Positions 1 through 8,650 are shown, counted from the stretch's first letter. The stretch is 64,000 bases of DNA from an uncultured Ignavibacteria bacterium (GCA_903939735.1 CAJAIA010000022.1:62001-126000); one strand, 5' to 3'. The notes: generated from the letters alone by a model not told the origin. A program made the numbers and translations.

Positions 1-424
1 TGCCTTCTTCTTGTGAGCCGAAGACGAGTTCGTAATCCTTGCTCATCACGATTGCTTCTTCCGGACAGACCTCTTCGCAGAAGCCGCAGTAGATGCAGCG
101 GAGCATGTTGATTTCAAACTTCTCAGGATAGCGTTCTTTTTCCTTCTCCGTCTCTGCAGCACGTACTTCAATCGCCAGTGCTGGACATACGCGTGAGCAT
201 AGTCCGCATGCCACACAACGTTCGCCTTCATCTTCCTGCACGAGCACGGGACGTCCACGGTACGAACCTTCAGGGATCCAGCGTTCTTCAGGATACTGGC
301 GTGTGAACTTCGGCTTGAACATCTGCTTGAGAGTCAGGCCGAGCCCCTTTGCAATCTCAGGGAGGTAGATGCGCTCCCAAAAGGTCAGTCGTTGAGCTTC
401 TGTATTCGACGTGATGTTTGCCAT
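1..424 (-). CDS. nuoI: NADH-quinone oxidoreductase subunit I (partial, C-terminus beyond the window)
   Basis: This is the ferredoxin-like subunit of respiratory complex I, which carries two [4Fe-4S] clusters linking NuoG to the quinone-reducing arm. The first 141 residues are visible from an ATG at 424. Two cysteine motifs, [12 protein letters not shown] (from about residue 70) and [12 protein letters not shown] (from about 110), each have the CxxCxxCxxxCP spacing of the family. The reading frame runs off the left edge. It lies 35 bases downstream of nuoH, in the order nuoG-nuoH-nuoI usual for complex I operons, so co-transcription from the promoter before nuoG is likely. Identification is firm. 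Confidence 0.96.
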   Translation of the reverse strand, partial: MANITSNTEAQRLTFWERIYLPEIAKGLGLTLKQMFKPKFTRQYPEERWIPEGSYRGRPVLVQEDEGERCVACGLCSRVCPALAIEVRAAETEKEKERYPEKFEINMLRCIYCGFCEEVCPEEAIVMSKDYELVFGSQEEG

Positions 425-459
425 AGCTGTCTTGTACCGTTCTCGAATTCAGCGAGTGC

Positions 460-1506
460 TTAGTTGAAGAAATACACGCCAAGGCCGGTGAGAATCACGT
501 TGGCGAGTGCCAACGGGAGGAGGATCTTCCAACCAAGATTCATCAACTGGTCATAGCGGAACCGTGGAAGTGACCAACGGATCCAAATGAAGACGAACAC
601 GAGCGCAAATGCCTTCGAGAGGAACGCTACGTGACCGATGATGACCATTGGAATCGATGTTGCCGGGAATCCAAGGATAGCTGCATCATCCAAGAATGGA
701 ATCGCATCCCATCCGCCGAGATACAGCGCAGCCATAATGCAGCTTGACGCGAGAATGTTTGCGTACTCGGCAAGGTAGAGCAGACCGAACTTCATACCTG
801 AATACTCTGTGTGGTATCCACCAACGAGTTCCGGCTCTGCTTCTGGAAGGTCAAACGGAGCACGGTTCGTTTCAGCGAGCGCCGTGATGAGGAACAGAAT
901 GAATCCAAATGGCTGGAGGAAGATGAGCCACATGTTCTCACTCTGCCACGTGATGAAGTCTACCAAGTTCAACGTGCCGGCAATCAGGACAACACCAACA
1001 ATTGCCAAACCCATCGAAAGCTCGTACGAAATCATCTGCGCTGACGAGCGCAAACCACCCATGAGGGAGTACTTATTGTTCGAGCTCCAACCAGCAAGCG
1101 CAACGCCGTAGACACCAACCGACGTCATCGCGAGCACGGCAAGAACGCCGATGTTCATGTTTGGCGTCATCGTCAGCGTATAGAGCGTGCCTCCAATATC
1201 CACCGGTGGCGTGAATGGAATCACGGCAAACACCGTGACCGACACACCAATAGCGATGATCGGAGCAAGCAAGTGGAACTTGTAATCAGCTGCAGCAGGA
1301 ACAACATCCTCCTTGAGATACAGCTTGATCACGTCGGCAAATGATTGGAACAAGCCCCATGGTCCAACGCGGTTAGGACCAATACGGTTCTGAATCCACG
1401 CTGCCACTTTGCGTTCTGCCAACACCATGTAGGCCGCAGCAACGAGCATGAGGTTGACAAGAATGCCAGCCTGAACGAGTACGATGATGAGATCGGTAGT
1501 TGACAT
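460..1506 (-). CDS. nuoH: NADH-quinone oxidoreductase subunit H
   Basis: This is the membrane subunit of complex I that forms much of the quinone-binding chamber at the junction with the peripheral arm. The protein has 348 residues, normal for the family, with about eight hydrophobic segments. Family signatures are the AERKVAAWIQNRIGPNRVGP stretch near residue 30 and the acidic loop ETNRAPFDLPEAEPELVGGYHTEYSG near residue 212, which in known structures lies near the quinone. It starts five bases after the nuoG stop codon and is followed by nuoI. Nothing looks damaged. Confidence 0.97.
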   Translation of the reverse strand: MSTTDLIIVLVQAGILVNLMLVAAAYMVLAERKVAAWIQNRIGPNRVGPWGLFQSFADVIKLYLKEDVVPAAADYKFHLLAPIIAIGVSVTVFAVIPFTPPVDIGGTLYTLTMTPNMNIGVLAVLAMTSVGVYGVALAGWSSNNKYSLMGGLRSSAQMISYELSMGLAIVGVVLIAGTLNLVDFITWQSENMWLIFLQPFGFILFLITALAETNRAPFDLPEAEPELVGGYHTEYSGMKFGLLYLAEYANILASSCIMAALYLGGWDAIPFLDDAAILGFPATSIPMVIIGHVAFLSKAFALVFVFIWIRWSLPRFRYDQLMNLGWKILLPLALANVILTGLGVYFFN

Positions 1507-1511
1507 GGTCG

Positions 1512-3284
1512 TTACTGTGGTTTCATGACATGTGATTCATACACGACACCAACGGGATCCGGTGTTGATGCCTTCCCAAGCACGAGTCCATGATATGCAT
1601 CAAGGAGTTCGTATGACATTCCGTTGAACTGCTGAACGTGCGAAGCGATATCTGCGAAGACATCAGAGCTTGACGTATAGGTCCATGTTGCACCGAGCTG
1701 CTTCGCAATGCTGCGGAGCACACTCCATGCTGGACGACAGTTACGCTGCTCACCGTTCGACCAACGATCGTTCGGAGCACCGAATTTATCCCAACGGCTC
1801 ATCTTCATGCCCATCGAACGAAGGTTCTCCTTCGTAACAACTGCAGGCTCGAAGCGCTGCACGCGGTGCAGCATGTTGGTGAACGTTCCTTCCGACTCTG
1901 CCCATGTTGACATCGGCAGGAGGATGTTTGCCTGCTTGGCCGTGACGGTGTCGTGTGAGCCAAGGACGATAAGCGTATCAACACCCGCTGACGCGTCGGC
2001 AAGTGATGGATGCGCGCTGAGATCTTCAGCCATCACGATCAAGGCCTTGATTTCGCCACGCTTGATACGATCTGCGACAGCGTCGATGCCGTGTCCGTCG
2101 CCACGTGGCGCGATGCCAACAGTGTGGGCGCCAATGGCATTCGGACTCTTGTCATTCACACGGAGGACGTCGTCGCCGAACGTGTGATCATTGTGCTTGA
2201 TGTAGTCAACGTTACCTGTCTTGAGTACGTCGTGTGCCAGGCGCGAGAGAACGTAGTTGTCTTCGTTCGACGCATGCGCTGATCCGATCACTGCGATCTG
2301 TGATCCCTTGAGATTGCGCAACGCTGCGGCAGCTGCCTCGATTGCCTCATCCCATGTTGTGCTCGCCAACTGTCCGTTCGTGCGGACCATCGGGCCATCC
2401 AAGCGTGCTTCATTGACGCGTGCAGGAGTCGACAGGCGACCTGTGTCACACATCCAGAACGTATTCACATGCATGTTCGTGCGTGGTTCTGTGCGCAGCA
2501 CTTCGTTGTTCATTACACCGATCTTGATGTTACAACCACGAGCGCAGCCCGGGCAGATCGAGTCGGTAAATGACATTTCCCATACACGGGCTTTGAAACG
2601 GAAGTCCATGCTCGTCAGGGCACCTACCGGGCAGATGTCAATGACGTTCATCGAGTACTCGCTGTCGAACGTTGTATCAGGGAACGTGCGAATTGTAACC
2701 TTATCACCTCGCTGCACGAATGACAGCACCGGCTGCTTGGCTACTTCATCAGCAAAACGGATACAGCGGGAGCAGGAAATGCAGCGCTCTCCGTCGAACA
2801 TGACGTTCGGACCGAGCTCGACACGCTTTTCCTTCTGTGTTTTTTCTTCGTTGAATCGGCTCTTGCCCTTGGAGTGCATGAACGCGTATTCCTGGAGCTT
2901 GCACTGACCCGCTTCGTCACAAATCGGACAGTCCAGCGGGTGGTTGATGAGCAAGAACTCCATCACGGCATTCTGCGCACCTTCGGTCTTCTCGCTTGAC
3001 GTGTCGACGATCATGCCATCCGATACCGGCGTGGCACACGCGATCTGCATCTTCGGGAACCAGTTGACCACTGGAGCTCCGTCGTCGCTGAACATCAGCG
3101 AGCCATCGGTGTCCTTCTTGTGAGTGCCGACATTCACAAGGCACATGCGGCAGTTCCCCGCTACAGTGAGTGCAGGGTGCCAACAAAAGTGCGGGATCGT
3201 AATCCCGTTGTCGAGTGCGGCCTCAATAATGGTCTTGCCTGGGGCTGCCTCGATGATGCGACCATCAATGATGATTTGGGGCAT
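1512..3284 (-). CDS. nuoG: NADH-quinone oxidoreductase subunit G
   Basis: This is the largest peripheral subunit of complex I and carries several Fe-S clusters of the electron chain. At 590 residues it is the short form; the E. coli protein is much longer. In order there are an N-terminal [2Fe-2S] ferredoxin domain (HFCWHPALTVAGNCRMCLV near residue 33), a His/Cys cluster region with DCPICDEAGQCKLQEYA, a dicluster-type CISCSRCIRF, a further CPGCARGCN motif, and a molybdopterin-oxidoreductase-like domain in the C-terminal half. It is the first gene of a GHI block. A TATGTTTG -7 element lies 47-54 bases upstream of the ATG at 3284. No nuoE or nuoF is next to it. Confidence 0.95.
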   Translation of the reverse strand: MPQIIIDGRIIEAAPGKTIIEAALDNGITIPHFCWHPALTVAGNCRMCLVNVGTHKKDTDGSLMFSDDGAPVVNWFPKMQIACATPVSDGMIVDTSSEKTEGAQNAVMEFLLINHPLDCPICDEAGQCKLQEYAFMHSKGKSRFNEEKTQKEKRVELGPNVMFDGERCISCSRCIRFADEVAKQPVLSFVQRGDKVTIRTFPDTTFDSEYSMNVIDICPVGALTSMDFRFKARVWEMSFTDSICPGCARGCNIKIGVMNNEVLRTEPRTNMHVNTFWMCDTGRLSTPARVNEARLDGPMVRTNGQLASTTWDEAIEAAAAALRNLKGSQIAVIGSAHASNEDNYVLSRLAHDVLKTGNVDYIKHNDHTFGDDVLRVNDKSPNAIGAHTVGIAPRGDGHGIDAVADRIKRGEIKALIVMAEDLSAHPSLADASAGVDTLIVLGSHDTVTAKQANILLPMSTWAESEGTFTNMLHRVQRFEPAVVTKENLRSMGMKMSRWDKFGAPNDRWSNGEQRNCRPAWSVLRSIAKQLGATWTYTSSSDVFADIASHVQQFNGMSYELLDAYHGLVLGKASTPDPVGVVYESHVMKPQ

Positions 3285-3330
3285 TGCTGTCCTTCTTGTT
3301 TCCTATCGATCGCGTACGTCCTGAATCGAG

Positions 3331-3338
3331 CAAACATA
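3331..3338 (-). promoter_or_regulatory. Bacteroidota-type -7 promoter element (TATGTTTG) for nuoGHI
   Basis: On the minus strand the sequence matches TAnnTTTG exactly, about 47 bases before the nuoG start. The upstream bases GAATTCTCG are shared exactly with the tRNA-Val promoter at 20934-20950. I did not find a convincing -33 TTG at the ideal spacing. Confidence 0.6.
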
Positions 3339-3377
3339 CGAGAATTCAACGTCTTCCCAGCGTGGTCGTGTGTTACC

Positions 3378-3385
3378 TATCTTCG
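3378..3385 (+). promoter_or_regulatory. probable -7 element (TATCTTCG) for the outer-membrane protein gene
   Basis: TATCTTCG differs by one base from the TAnnTTTG consensus. The same 8-mer occurs before three other genes in this window (5847, 49601 and 59477). It lies 30 bases before the ATG at 3416. Confidence 0.4.
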
Positions 3386-3415
3386 AAGAATTGTTTCTCA
3401 TGCAAGGATGGTTCC

Positions 3416-3988
3416 ATGCGTCGGTTTCTGGCTGTGTTGACTCTGTGCGTGCTTGCAAGCGTATCGGCATGGTCCCAATCGGGTCGAACGTTTCTTCCCG
3501 CCTCCCTGAGCTACCTAGCGCCGGTCGGATTGTTGGCCGATAGCTTGGGTGCATCACCAGGCATTGGGTTCGCATTAGGATATGAGGTCCAGCTAGATCG
3601 CCATCACTGGCGCGCTGGTGTCCGCGGTACGTGGATGCAGTCTGCGCTGGGTAAGGGGCTCGGAGGCGACTTCGCCGATTACATGACGACGTATTATCAG
3701 CTTCTGGCAACCATCCGTTACAGCGTGTTCAAGCATGGCTGGACGCCGTATGCGCAAGCCGAGGGTGGCCTGGGGTTCCTGGCGCTGAACAAGCTGGTCA
3801 ACAATATGCCTATCCGACTTGACGAGGTCTCGGCCGTGCGGGGTTCCTTTGGGGCATCACTGGGCGTGCTGATCCCAATCTCCGACGTGATGGATGTGGA
3901 CGTGAGCGGACGTTACAGTTATGCAGCCATCGATGATGGCTATGCGCTTCTGGGCATCCATGCTGGCGTGAGTTACGCCCTTCGCTAA
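3416..3988 (+). CDS. small outer-membrane beta-barrel-like protein
   Basis: A 190-residue exported protein of unknown specific role. I chose the ATG at 3416 because it gives a clean signal peptide (MRRFLAVLTLCVLASVSAWSQ, cleavage near residue 20) and has AAGGA eight bases upstream; the frame stays open further upstream without sensible sequence. The mature part is about 170 residues with alternating aromatic and polar stretches and repeated Gly-rich turns, ending in a strand with terminal VSYALR. This resembles the eight-stranded OmpA/OmpW-type barrels common in Bacteroidota. It stands alone, divergent from nuoG and convergent with the HisA-like gene four bases downstream. The barrel assignment is inferred from residue pattern only. 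Confidence 0.65.
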   Translation: MRRFLAVLTLCVLASVSAWSQSGRTFLPASLSYLAPVGLLADSLGASPGIGFALGYEVQLDRHHWRAGVRGTWMQSALGKGLGGDFADYMTTYYQLLATIRYSVFKHGWTPYAQAEGGLGFLALNKLVNNMPIRLDEVSAVRGSFGASLGVLIPISDVMDVDVSGRYSYAAIDDGYALLGIHAGVSYALR

Positions 3989-3992
3989 CGGG

Positions 3993-4835
3993 TCAGTCGG
4001 CCGTTGGCTTCTGCTCGGGACTGCTTGACCTGTCGAGCAGAGAAATCGACGACTGTACGCCGCTTCGTGACGCATGCGCATGAATTTCTGGTTCGAGTTC
4101 AGCCTCGGCAATGCGCCAGATGTTCTGACACGGAAACCGGTTCTCGTACATCGCACGACCGATCACGACGCTGTCGACATTCCGCGGCACACGCTGCTCA
4201 AGCTCCCAGAGATGTGCAGGCGAAGCAATGCCCCCTGCCATAGTGATGCGGAGCTTTGCAACGTCGGCAATGCGAAGAATGGTGTCGATGTCCTCGCCGC
4301 TGAGATTCCCCTCCCAGTCGACCTCGGTGTAGATGATGCGCTGCGCACCTAGTGATGCGACATGTCGAATGTACACGTCGTCGGCGATGCGCTGTCCGTC
4401 CCCAACATCGATTGCACCGTTGTGTCCGCGTACGCTAAAGATGACGCGACTCGGACCAAAACTCCGAATCAGCGCAGCTGTCTCCTCGGGAGCATTCCAC
4501 GCTTCAACATTGATGGCTACACGATATACGCCTGCTTCGAGTAAGGCACGATACTCGTCGATCGACTGCTGTCGGGAGATGAATTGGATCGGAACATCCA
4601 CCGCACGCTGCATCTCGATTACCGACTCTGTGTTGCGAGGATCATGTACGCCACGCAGCGAATCAATGTCGGTCACGTGAATGCACTTGGCATTTTCGCG
4701 ACGCCATAGTTGTGCCAACTCTACGGGATGCGCACTGATCTCTGAGTACAACTGCTCAGTCCCCTCCACACCACGAATACATCGCAAGGCATGGCCTTGG
4801 GTGAGATCGATCGCGGGAATGATCAGCAATTGCAT
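3993..4835 (-). CDS. divergent HisA-like (beta-alpha)8 barrel protein
   Basis: A 280-residue member of the HisA/HisF phosphate-binding TIM-barrel family. HisA isomerises ProFAR in histidine biosynthesis. Preserved features are the first-strand IIPAIDL with its catalytic Asp (residue 10), the YTEVDWEGNLSG segment with the Thr corresponding to the T. maritima active-site Thr, and the second phosphate loop AGGIAS followed by VVIGRAMYE. The usual third-strand phosphate loop (V.VGGG.R) is replaced by IQFISRQQS, and the second catalytic Asp (usually LD.R) is replaced in FSVRGHNG. About 40 extra polar residues follow the barrel. It is eight bases downstream of ruvA, with no histidine genes nearby. 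Either a diverged HisA or a relative with another substrate. Confidence 0.7.
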   Translation of the reverse strand: MQLLIIPAIDLTQGHALRCIRGVEGTEQLYSEISAHPVELAQLWRRENAKCIHVTDIDSLRGVHDPRNTESVIEMQRAVDVPIQFISRQQSIDEYRALLEAGVYRVAINVEAWNAPEETAALIRSFGPSRVIFSVRGHNGAIDVGDGQRIADDVYIRHVASLGAQRIIYTEVDWEGNLSGEDIDTILRIADVAKLRITMAGGIASPAHLWELEQRVPRNVDSVVIGRAMYENRFPCQNIWRIAEAELEPEIHAHASRSGVQSSISLLDRSSSPEQKPTAD

Positions 4836-4843
4836 GGAGATGA

Positions 4844-5440
4844 TTAGCTGGTGAATTGAAGCGCTAATCGAATCAACCGATCAGCAGAGTCCTGCGCTTC
4901 TGGATGCGATGCGAGCGCGGCCTTAACGGATTTCTCTGCAGCCGCGCGGGTGAACCCAAGTGCTTGCAGTGCCGAGATGGCATCTTCAACATGCTGCGCA
5001 GTACCACCTGTTGCGAGCAGCTGCGCTCCCGGCACGATGTGCAGGAACTTGTCACGTAACTCAATCACCAGACGCTCAGCAGTTTTCTTCCCGATTCCTG
5101 GCAGACGCTGCAAGGCGATCACGTTGCTGCCGATGATAGCGGCTTGGAGTTCGGCAATCGATGTAGCCGAGAGCATACCGAGCGCGATACGTCCGCCGAT
5201 TCCCTGGATGGATGTAAGCAGACGGAAAGCATCGCGTTCTGCGGTGGTTGCGAAGCCGAACAAACTCATGGCATCCTCCCGGACAACCATGATCGTGAAC
5301 AATGTCACGTTTTGTCCGACTGCAGGAACGACATCTGCTGTCGACAACGGCACACTCACCGCATAGCCTACGCCATTGCAGTCAATGACGACGTCCATTC
5401 CTTGTGCGTGGGCAACGCGCCCTGTGAGTTGTGCAATCAT
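4844..5440 (-). CDS. ruvA: Holliday junction branch-migration protein RuvA
   Basis: RuvA binds four-way DNA junctions and loads the RuvB motor. The 198-residue protein begins MIAQLTGRVAHAQG at the ATG at 5440. An earlier in-frame ATG would add 11 residues unlike the family and overlap yraN, so I reject it. Visible domains are the N-terminal OB fold (1-65), the two helix-hairpin-helix motifs around LLTSIQGIGGRIALGML and LQRLPGIGKKTAERLVIELRDK, and the C-terminal three-helix domain (ALQALGFTRAAAEKSV) that contacts RuvB. RuvB and RuvC are not in the window. The gene is divergent from yraN, with only 25 bases between start codons, and probably heads an operon with the HisA-like gene. Confidence 0.97.
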   Translation of the reverse strand: MIAQLTGRVAHAQGMDVVIDCNGVGYAVSVPLSTADVVPAVGQNVTLFTIMVVREDAMSLFGFATTAERDAFRLLTSIQGIGGRIALGMLSATSIAELQAAIIGSNVIALQRLPGIGKKTAERLVIELRDKFLHIVPGAQLLATGGTAQHVEDAISALQALGFTRAAAEKSVKAALASHPEAQDSADRLIRLALQFTS

Positions 5441-5446
5441 CGTGCG

Positions 5447-5454
5447 CAAATATC
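5447..5454 (-). promoter_or_regulatory. probable -7 element (GATATTTG) for ruvA
   Basis: Matches TAnnTTTG at seven of eight positions counting the free ones; the first T is G. It ends six bases before the ruvA ATG, so transcription would start at or next to the start codon. The whole divergent ruvA/yraN intergenic space is only 25 bases. Confidence 0.4.
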
Positions 5455-5465
5455 GGGAGGTTCCG

Positions 5466-5819
5466 ATGAACAAGGTATCCGTCGGACGTGAAGCCGAGCA
5501 AATAGCTGCCGATTATCTGCGTGAGCACGGCTATGATATTCTCGATCAGAACTACACCTTTAAGCACATGGGAGAGCTTGATATCGTTGCTGAGCGCGAC
5601 CGTACGCTCGTCTTCGTCGAAGTGCGCTTTCGCCGTGCACGCGGGTATGGAAGCCCGGAGGAGTCCCTCACAGCGCGGAAGCTTCGCACAATCCGACGGG
5701 TTGCCGAGGCCTGGATCGCGCATCACCGACGCCATGGATGTCCCGTGCGATTCGACATGATAGCCGTCGAGCAAATCCATGGCGCGACAGAAATCCGCCA
5801 TCATCGAAACGCATTCTAA
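5466..5819 (+). CDS. yraN: YraN family (UPF0102) endonuclease-fold protein
   Basis: A 117-residue protein of the UPF0102/YraN family, which has a PD-(D/E)XK nuclease-like fold; its cellular role is not settled. Family motifs are G.EAEQIAADYLREHGYDIL near residues 8-25, GELDIVAERDRTLVFVEVRFR (the E, D and E.K-like core, with the lysine position occupied by Arg) and KLRTIRRVAEAWI. I place the start at the ATG at 5466, which has a strong GGGAGG ribosome-binding site seven bases upstream. Upstream in-frame codons overlap ruvA and do not resemble the family. It lies next to ruvA, fitting a DNA-processing context, but that is only suggestive. Confidence 0.9.
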   Translation: MNKVSVGREAEQIAADYLREHGYDILDQNYTFKHMGELDIVAERDRTLVFVEVRFRRARGYGSPEESLTARKLRTIRRVAEAWIAHHRRHGCPVRFDMIAVEQIHGATEIRHHRNAF

Positions 5820-5846
5820 CGGTGCTGGGGTAATCTCGTCAGGGCG

Positions 5847-5854
5847 TATCTTCG
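5847..5854 (+). promoter_or_regulatory. probable -7 element (TATCTTCG) for the ABC permease pair
   Basis: TATCTTCG ends six bases before the ATG at 5861, which predicts a leaderless or nearly leaderless transcript. The 8-mer is repeated before other genes in the window. Confidence 0.4.
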
Positions 5855-5860
5855 TCACTT

Positions 5861-6943
5861 ATGTGGCAATACCTTCTCAAACGTGTGGTGCTCTTCCTCC
5901 CCACACTGTTCATCATCACGCTGATCTCCTTCGGTGTGAGCCGCCTCGCTCCCGGCGATCCCGCAGCTGCAAAGGTCGGACAGGGATCCGAGGGTGGCAT
6001 GCGCGGCAATAGCACGCTCAACGATAAGAGCGCACAGCTTCTCCGCGAGCAATGGCATCTGGATAAGCCGATCTGGCAACAATATGTGATCTGGACAGGG
6101 GGCTTGCTCTGCTTTGATATGTCAAAGGTCTTCACCAATGGCACAACACAGTGGTCAGCTGCTGCCTGGACTGGACGTCCGGACTTCGGGCGATCATTCC
6201 AGGATAATCGTCCGGTATACGACAAGATGGTTGAGCGCGTTCCGGTTACGCTCACGATGAATCTGATTGCAATCATTATCGCCTACCTGATCGCTGTCCC
6301 TCTGGGCGTTTACAGTGCAACGCATCCCGGTACGCTGGCAGATCGTCTCTCAACGTTTGTGCTCTTCGCGTTGTACTCCCTTCCGGTGTTCTGGATTGGT
6401 ACACTGGCACTGACCTTCTTCGCGAATCCGGAGTTCGTGTCAATCTTCCCATCAAGTGGTTTGCGGTCGCCAAGCTTTTCGACCAACTGGCCATTCTGGA
6501 AGAAGTGGCTCGACTACGGTTGGCACCTTGCACTACCGATGATTGTGTACGTGTACGCCGACTTTGCATTTATCTCGCGCCAGATGCGCTCATCGATGCT
6601 CGAGGTGATTCGTCAAGACTATGTGCGAACGGCACGTGCAAAGGGGCTTTCTGAGCGCTCTGTGATCTATCGTCATGCATTGCGTAACGCCTTGATACCA
6701 TTGATCACACTCGTTGCAGCACTGATCCCAAACCTCATCGGAGGTTCGGTGATTATTGAATCGATCTTCTCGATTCCAGGCATGGGCGAGCTCTCCTTTA
6801 AGGGGCTTGTTGCTCGTGATTATCCGATGATCATGGCCGTGTTTACCGTATCAGCGATTCTTACGCTTGTGGGTATGCTCGTGGCTGACATCCTGTATAG
6901 CATTGCCGACCCTCGTATCTCGTATGGACGAAAGGCATCCTGA
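5861..6943 (+). CDS. peptide/nickel-type ABC transporter permease (DppB/OppB family)
   Basis: Inner-membrane permease subunit of a dipeptide/oligopeptide-class ABC importer, 360 residues. The N-terminus MWQYLLKRVVLFLPTLFIITLISFGVSRLAPGDP is typical of DppB. The permease core has VTLTMNLIAIIIAYLIAVPLG and the cytoplasmic EAA loop region (RQDYVRTARAKGLSERSVIYRHALRNALIPL) that contacts the ATPase. An extra 60-80 residue periplasmic segment (about 40-125, containing SFQDNRPVYD) lies between the first and second membrane segments. It overlaps the DppC-like gene by one base (TGATG). No ATPase or binding protein is adjacent, so the transported substrate cannot be assigned. Confidence 0.9.
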   Translation: MWQYLLKRVVLFLPTLFIITLISFGVSRLAPGDPAAAKVGQGSEGGMRGNSTLNDKSAQLLREQWHLDKPIWQQYVIWTGGLLCFDMSKVFTNGTTQWSAAAWTGRPDFGRSFQDNRPVYDKMVERVPVTLTMNLIAIIIAYLIAVPLGVYSATHPGTLADRLSTFVLFALYSLPVFWIGTLALTFFANPEFVSIFPSSGLRSPSFSTNWPFWKKWLDYGWHLALPMIVYVYADFAFISRQMRSSMLEVIRQDYVRTARAKGLSERSVIYRHALRNALIPLITLVAALIPNLIGGSVIIESIFSIPGMGELSFKGLVARDYPMIMAVFTVSAILTLVGMLVADILYSIADPRISYGRKAS

Positions 6944-7992
6944 TGAGTACGACACCAACATCACCCGTCGTGAATGTGAACGAAGGCGAGAGCTACAGCG
7001 CGTTTGTCCGCCGTCAGTTTCGCAAGAGTGCATTCGGTATGATCAGCGTGTGGGTCGTCGGCGTGATAGCCGTGGTCGCACTCTTGGCCGACGTCCTTGC
7101 GAATGATAAGCCGCTCGTGTGTTCGTTGCGGGGCAACGTCAGCTTCCCTGCCGTCCAAGAGGTCGGTGTGGCTCTCGGTGTGAGTCAATGGAGTGGTGAG
7201 TTTGCCACAGCCGATTGGAGAGCATTGCCGTATGATTGGGCAGTCTTCCCGCCGATTCCCTATGCACCTGGCAGCACAGATAAGCGCCTGGTAACCCTCG
7301 CCGAGCGAGCACCCTCGGGTGCGCATTGGCTTGGCACAGATCACCTCGGACGTGATGTGCTTGCTGGCCTCGTGCATGGCTCGCGCTACGCACTGAGCAT
7401 TGGCTTTGTCGCAATGTCGATCGCGCTTGCCATCGGAATCGTACTTGGCGCTCTTGCCGGATACTTCGGTGGGGGCATCGACATGCTGATATCCCGATTG
7501 ATTGAAGTCGTCATCACGTTCCCACGCTTCTTCCTGATCATCACGATTGTAGCGCTTGTGGAATCTGGCACGCTGTGGTTGATCATGGCGTTGATTGGTC
7601 TAACAGGGTGGACATCAATCGCTCGATTCATGCGTGGCGAGGTTCTGCGTGTGCGCAATCTCGATTATGTGAGTGCGGCAACGGCCCTCGGATACTCAAC
7701 GCCACGCATCATCTTCCGTCACGTAATGCCAAATGCGATCGCACCGGTGTTGATTTATGCAGCGTTCGGTATCGTGAGTGCAATCTTGTTCGAGAGCGCG
7801 TTGTCGTTCTTGGGCTTCGGTGTACCACCAACAGTAGTTACCTGGGGTAGCGTGTTACATCACGCGCGCTCAAGCACGTATTCGTGGTGGCTTGCAATCT
7901 TCCCGGGCGCGATGATCTTCGTCACCGTGAGTGCGTTCAACCTCATCGGCGATGCACTGCGCGATGCGACAGACCCACGACTGCGCTCATAA
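6943..7992 (+). CDS. peptide-type ABC transporter permease (DppC/OppC family)
   Basis: Second permease subunit, 349 residues, partner of the preceding DppB-like protein. After the first membrane segment (about 30-50) there is a long external insert of about 85 residues (CSLRGNVSFPAVQEVG through PSGAHWLGTD), more like YejE-type and Bacteroidota permeases than E. coli DppC. The family segment HWLGTDHLGRDVLAGLVHGSRYAL follows, then the EAA loop (VRNLDYVSAATALGYSTPRIIFRHVMPNAIAPVL) and the C-terminal NLIGDALRDATDPRLRS. The start codon overlaps the upstream stop, so translation is probably coupled. Ends convergently with pdxH, 10 bases away. Confidence 0.9.
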   Translation: MSTTPTSPVVNVNEGESYSAFVRRQFRKSAFGMISVWVVGVIAVVALLADVLANDKPLVCSLRGNVSFPAVQEVGVALGVSQWSGEFATADWRALPYDWAVFPPIPYAPGSTDKRLVTLAERAPSGAHWLGTDHLGRDVLAGLVHGSRYALSIGFVAMSIALAIGIVLGALAGYFGGGIDMLISRLIEVVITFPRFFLIITIVALVESGTLWLIMALIGLTGWTSIARFMRGEVLRVRNLDYVSAATALGYSTPRIIFRHVMPNAIAPVLIYAAFGIVSAILFESALSFLGFGVPPTVVTWGSVLHHARSSTYSWWLAIFPGAMIFVTVSAFNLIGDALRDATDPRLRS

Positions 7993-8002
7993 CACGCGTT
8001 CG

Positions 8003-8644
8003 TTACGGGGCTAGACGTTCGGTAATCCATCCACCGTCGCTTTGACGGTAGCGAATGCGATCATGCATCCGCGATGGACGTCCCTGCCAGAACTCAATGC
8101 GCAGCGGTGATAGCCGGTAGCCTCCCCATGTTGGCGGTAGCGGGATCTCTCCGTCAGCAAACTGTTGCTGCATCGCAGCATAGGACTGCTCAAGATCTTC
8201 GCGTGAGGCAACGACTGTGCTCTGATGTGATGCCCACGCACCAAGCTGACTTTCACGCGGACGTGAATGGAAGTATGCTTCTGATTCGTCGCGAGATACG
8301 CGCTCGACGGTACCAGAAATGCGCACTTGGCGCTCGAGTTCAGGCCAGAAGAATAAGATTGCTGCAACTGGATTCTGCTCCAAGCACTGTCCTTTTTCAC
8401 TGGCGTAATTCGTGTACCACACGAAGCCAGTTTCGTCGACACCCTTGAGGAGCAATGTGCGTGCCGATGGAACGCCCTGTGTATCCGCCGTGGCGAGCGT
8501 CATGGCAGTTGGCTCTGGGAGCTGCGCTGCGAGTGCTTCATCGAACCACGCACGGAACTGATCAAACGGGTTTGCCGCGACTGATTCTTCGGTGAGTTCC
8601 TCACGCTTGTATTCCTTGCGGAGCGATGCGATGTCGTGCTGCAT
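8003..8644 (-). CDS. pdxH: pyridoxamine 5'-phosphate oxidase
   Basis: Cytoplasmic FMN enzyme that oxidises pyridoxamine or pyridoxine 5'-phosphate to pyridoxal 5'-phosphate, the last step of vitamin B6 salvage and DXP-pathway synthesis. The 213-residue protein shows the family order: MTLATADTQGVPSARTLLLKGVDETGFVWYTNY (FMN site), FFWPELERQVRISGTVERVSRDESEAYFHSRPRESQLGAWAS, and the C-terminal WGGYRLSPLRIEFWQGRPSRMHDRIRY with terminal RLAP. Full length with no missing elements. It is the last gene of a minus-strand run, six bases after the aminopeptidase, an association that looks positional only. Confidence 0.96.
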   Translation of the reverse strand: MQHDIASLRKEYKREELTEESVAANPFDQFRAWFDEALAAQLPEPTAMTLATADTQGVPSARTLLLKGVDETGFVWYTNYASEKGQCLEQNPVAAILFFWPELERQVRISGTVERVSRDESEAYFHSRPRESQLGAWASHQSTVVASREDLEQSYAAMQQQFADGEIPLPPTWGGYRLSPLRIEFWQGRPSRMHDRIRYRQSDGGWITERLAP

Positions 8645-8650
8645 AGACGA

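Noticed and set aside
1708-2907. Several plus-strand frames opposite nuoG
   Set aside because: All lie within the conserved nuoG coding sequence and are compositional shadows.
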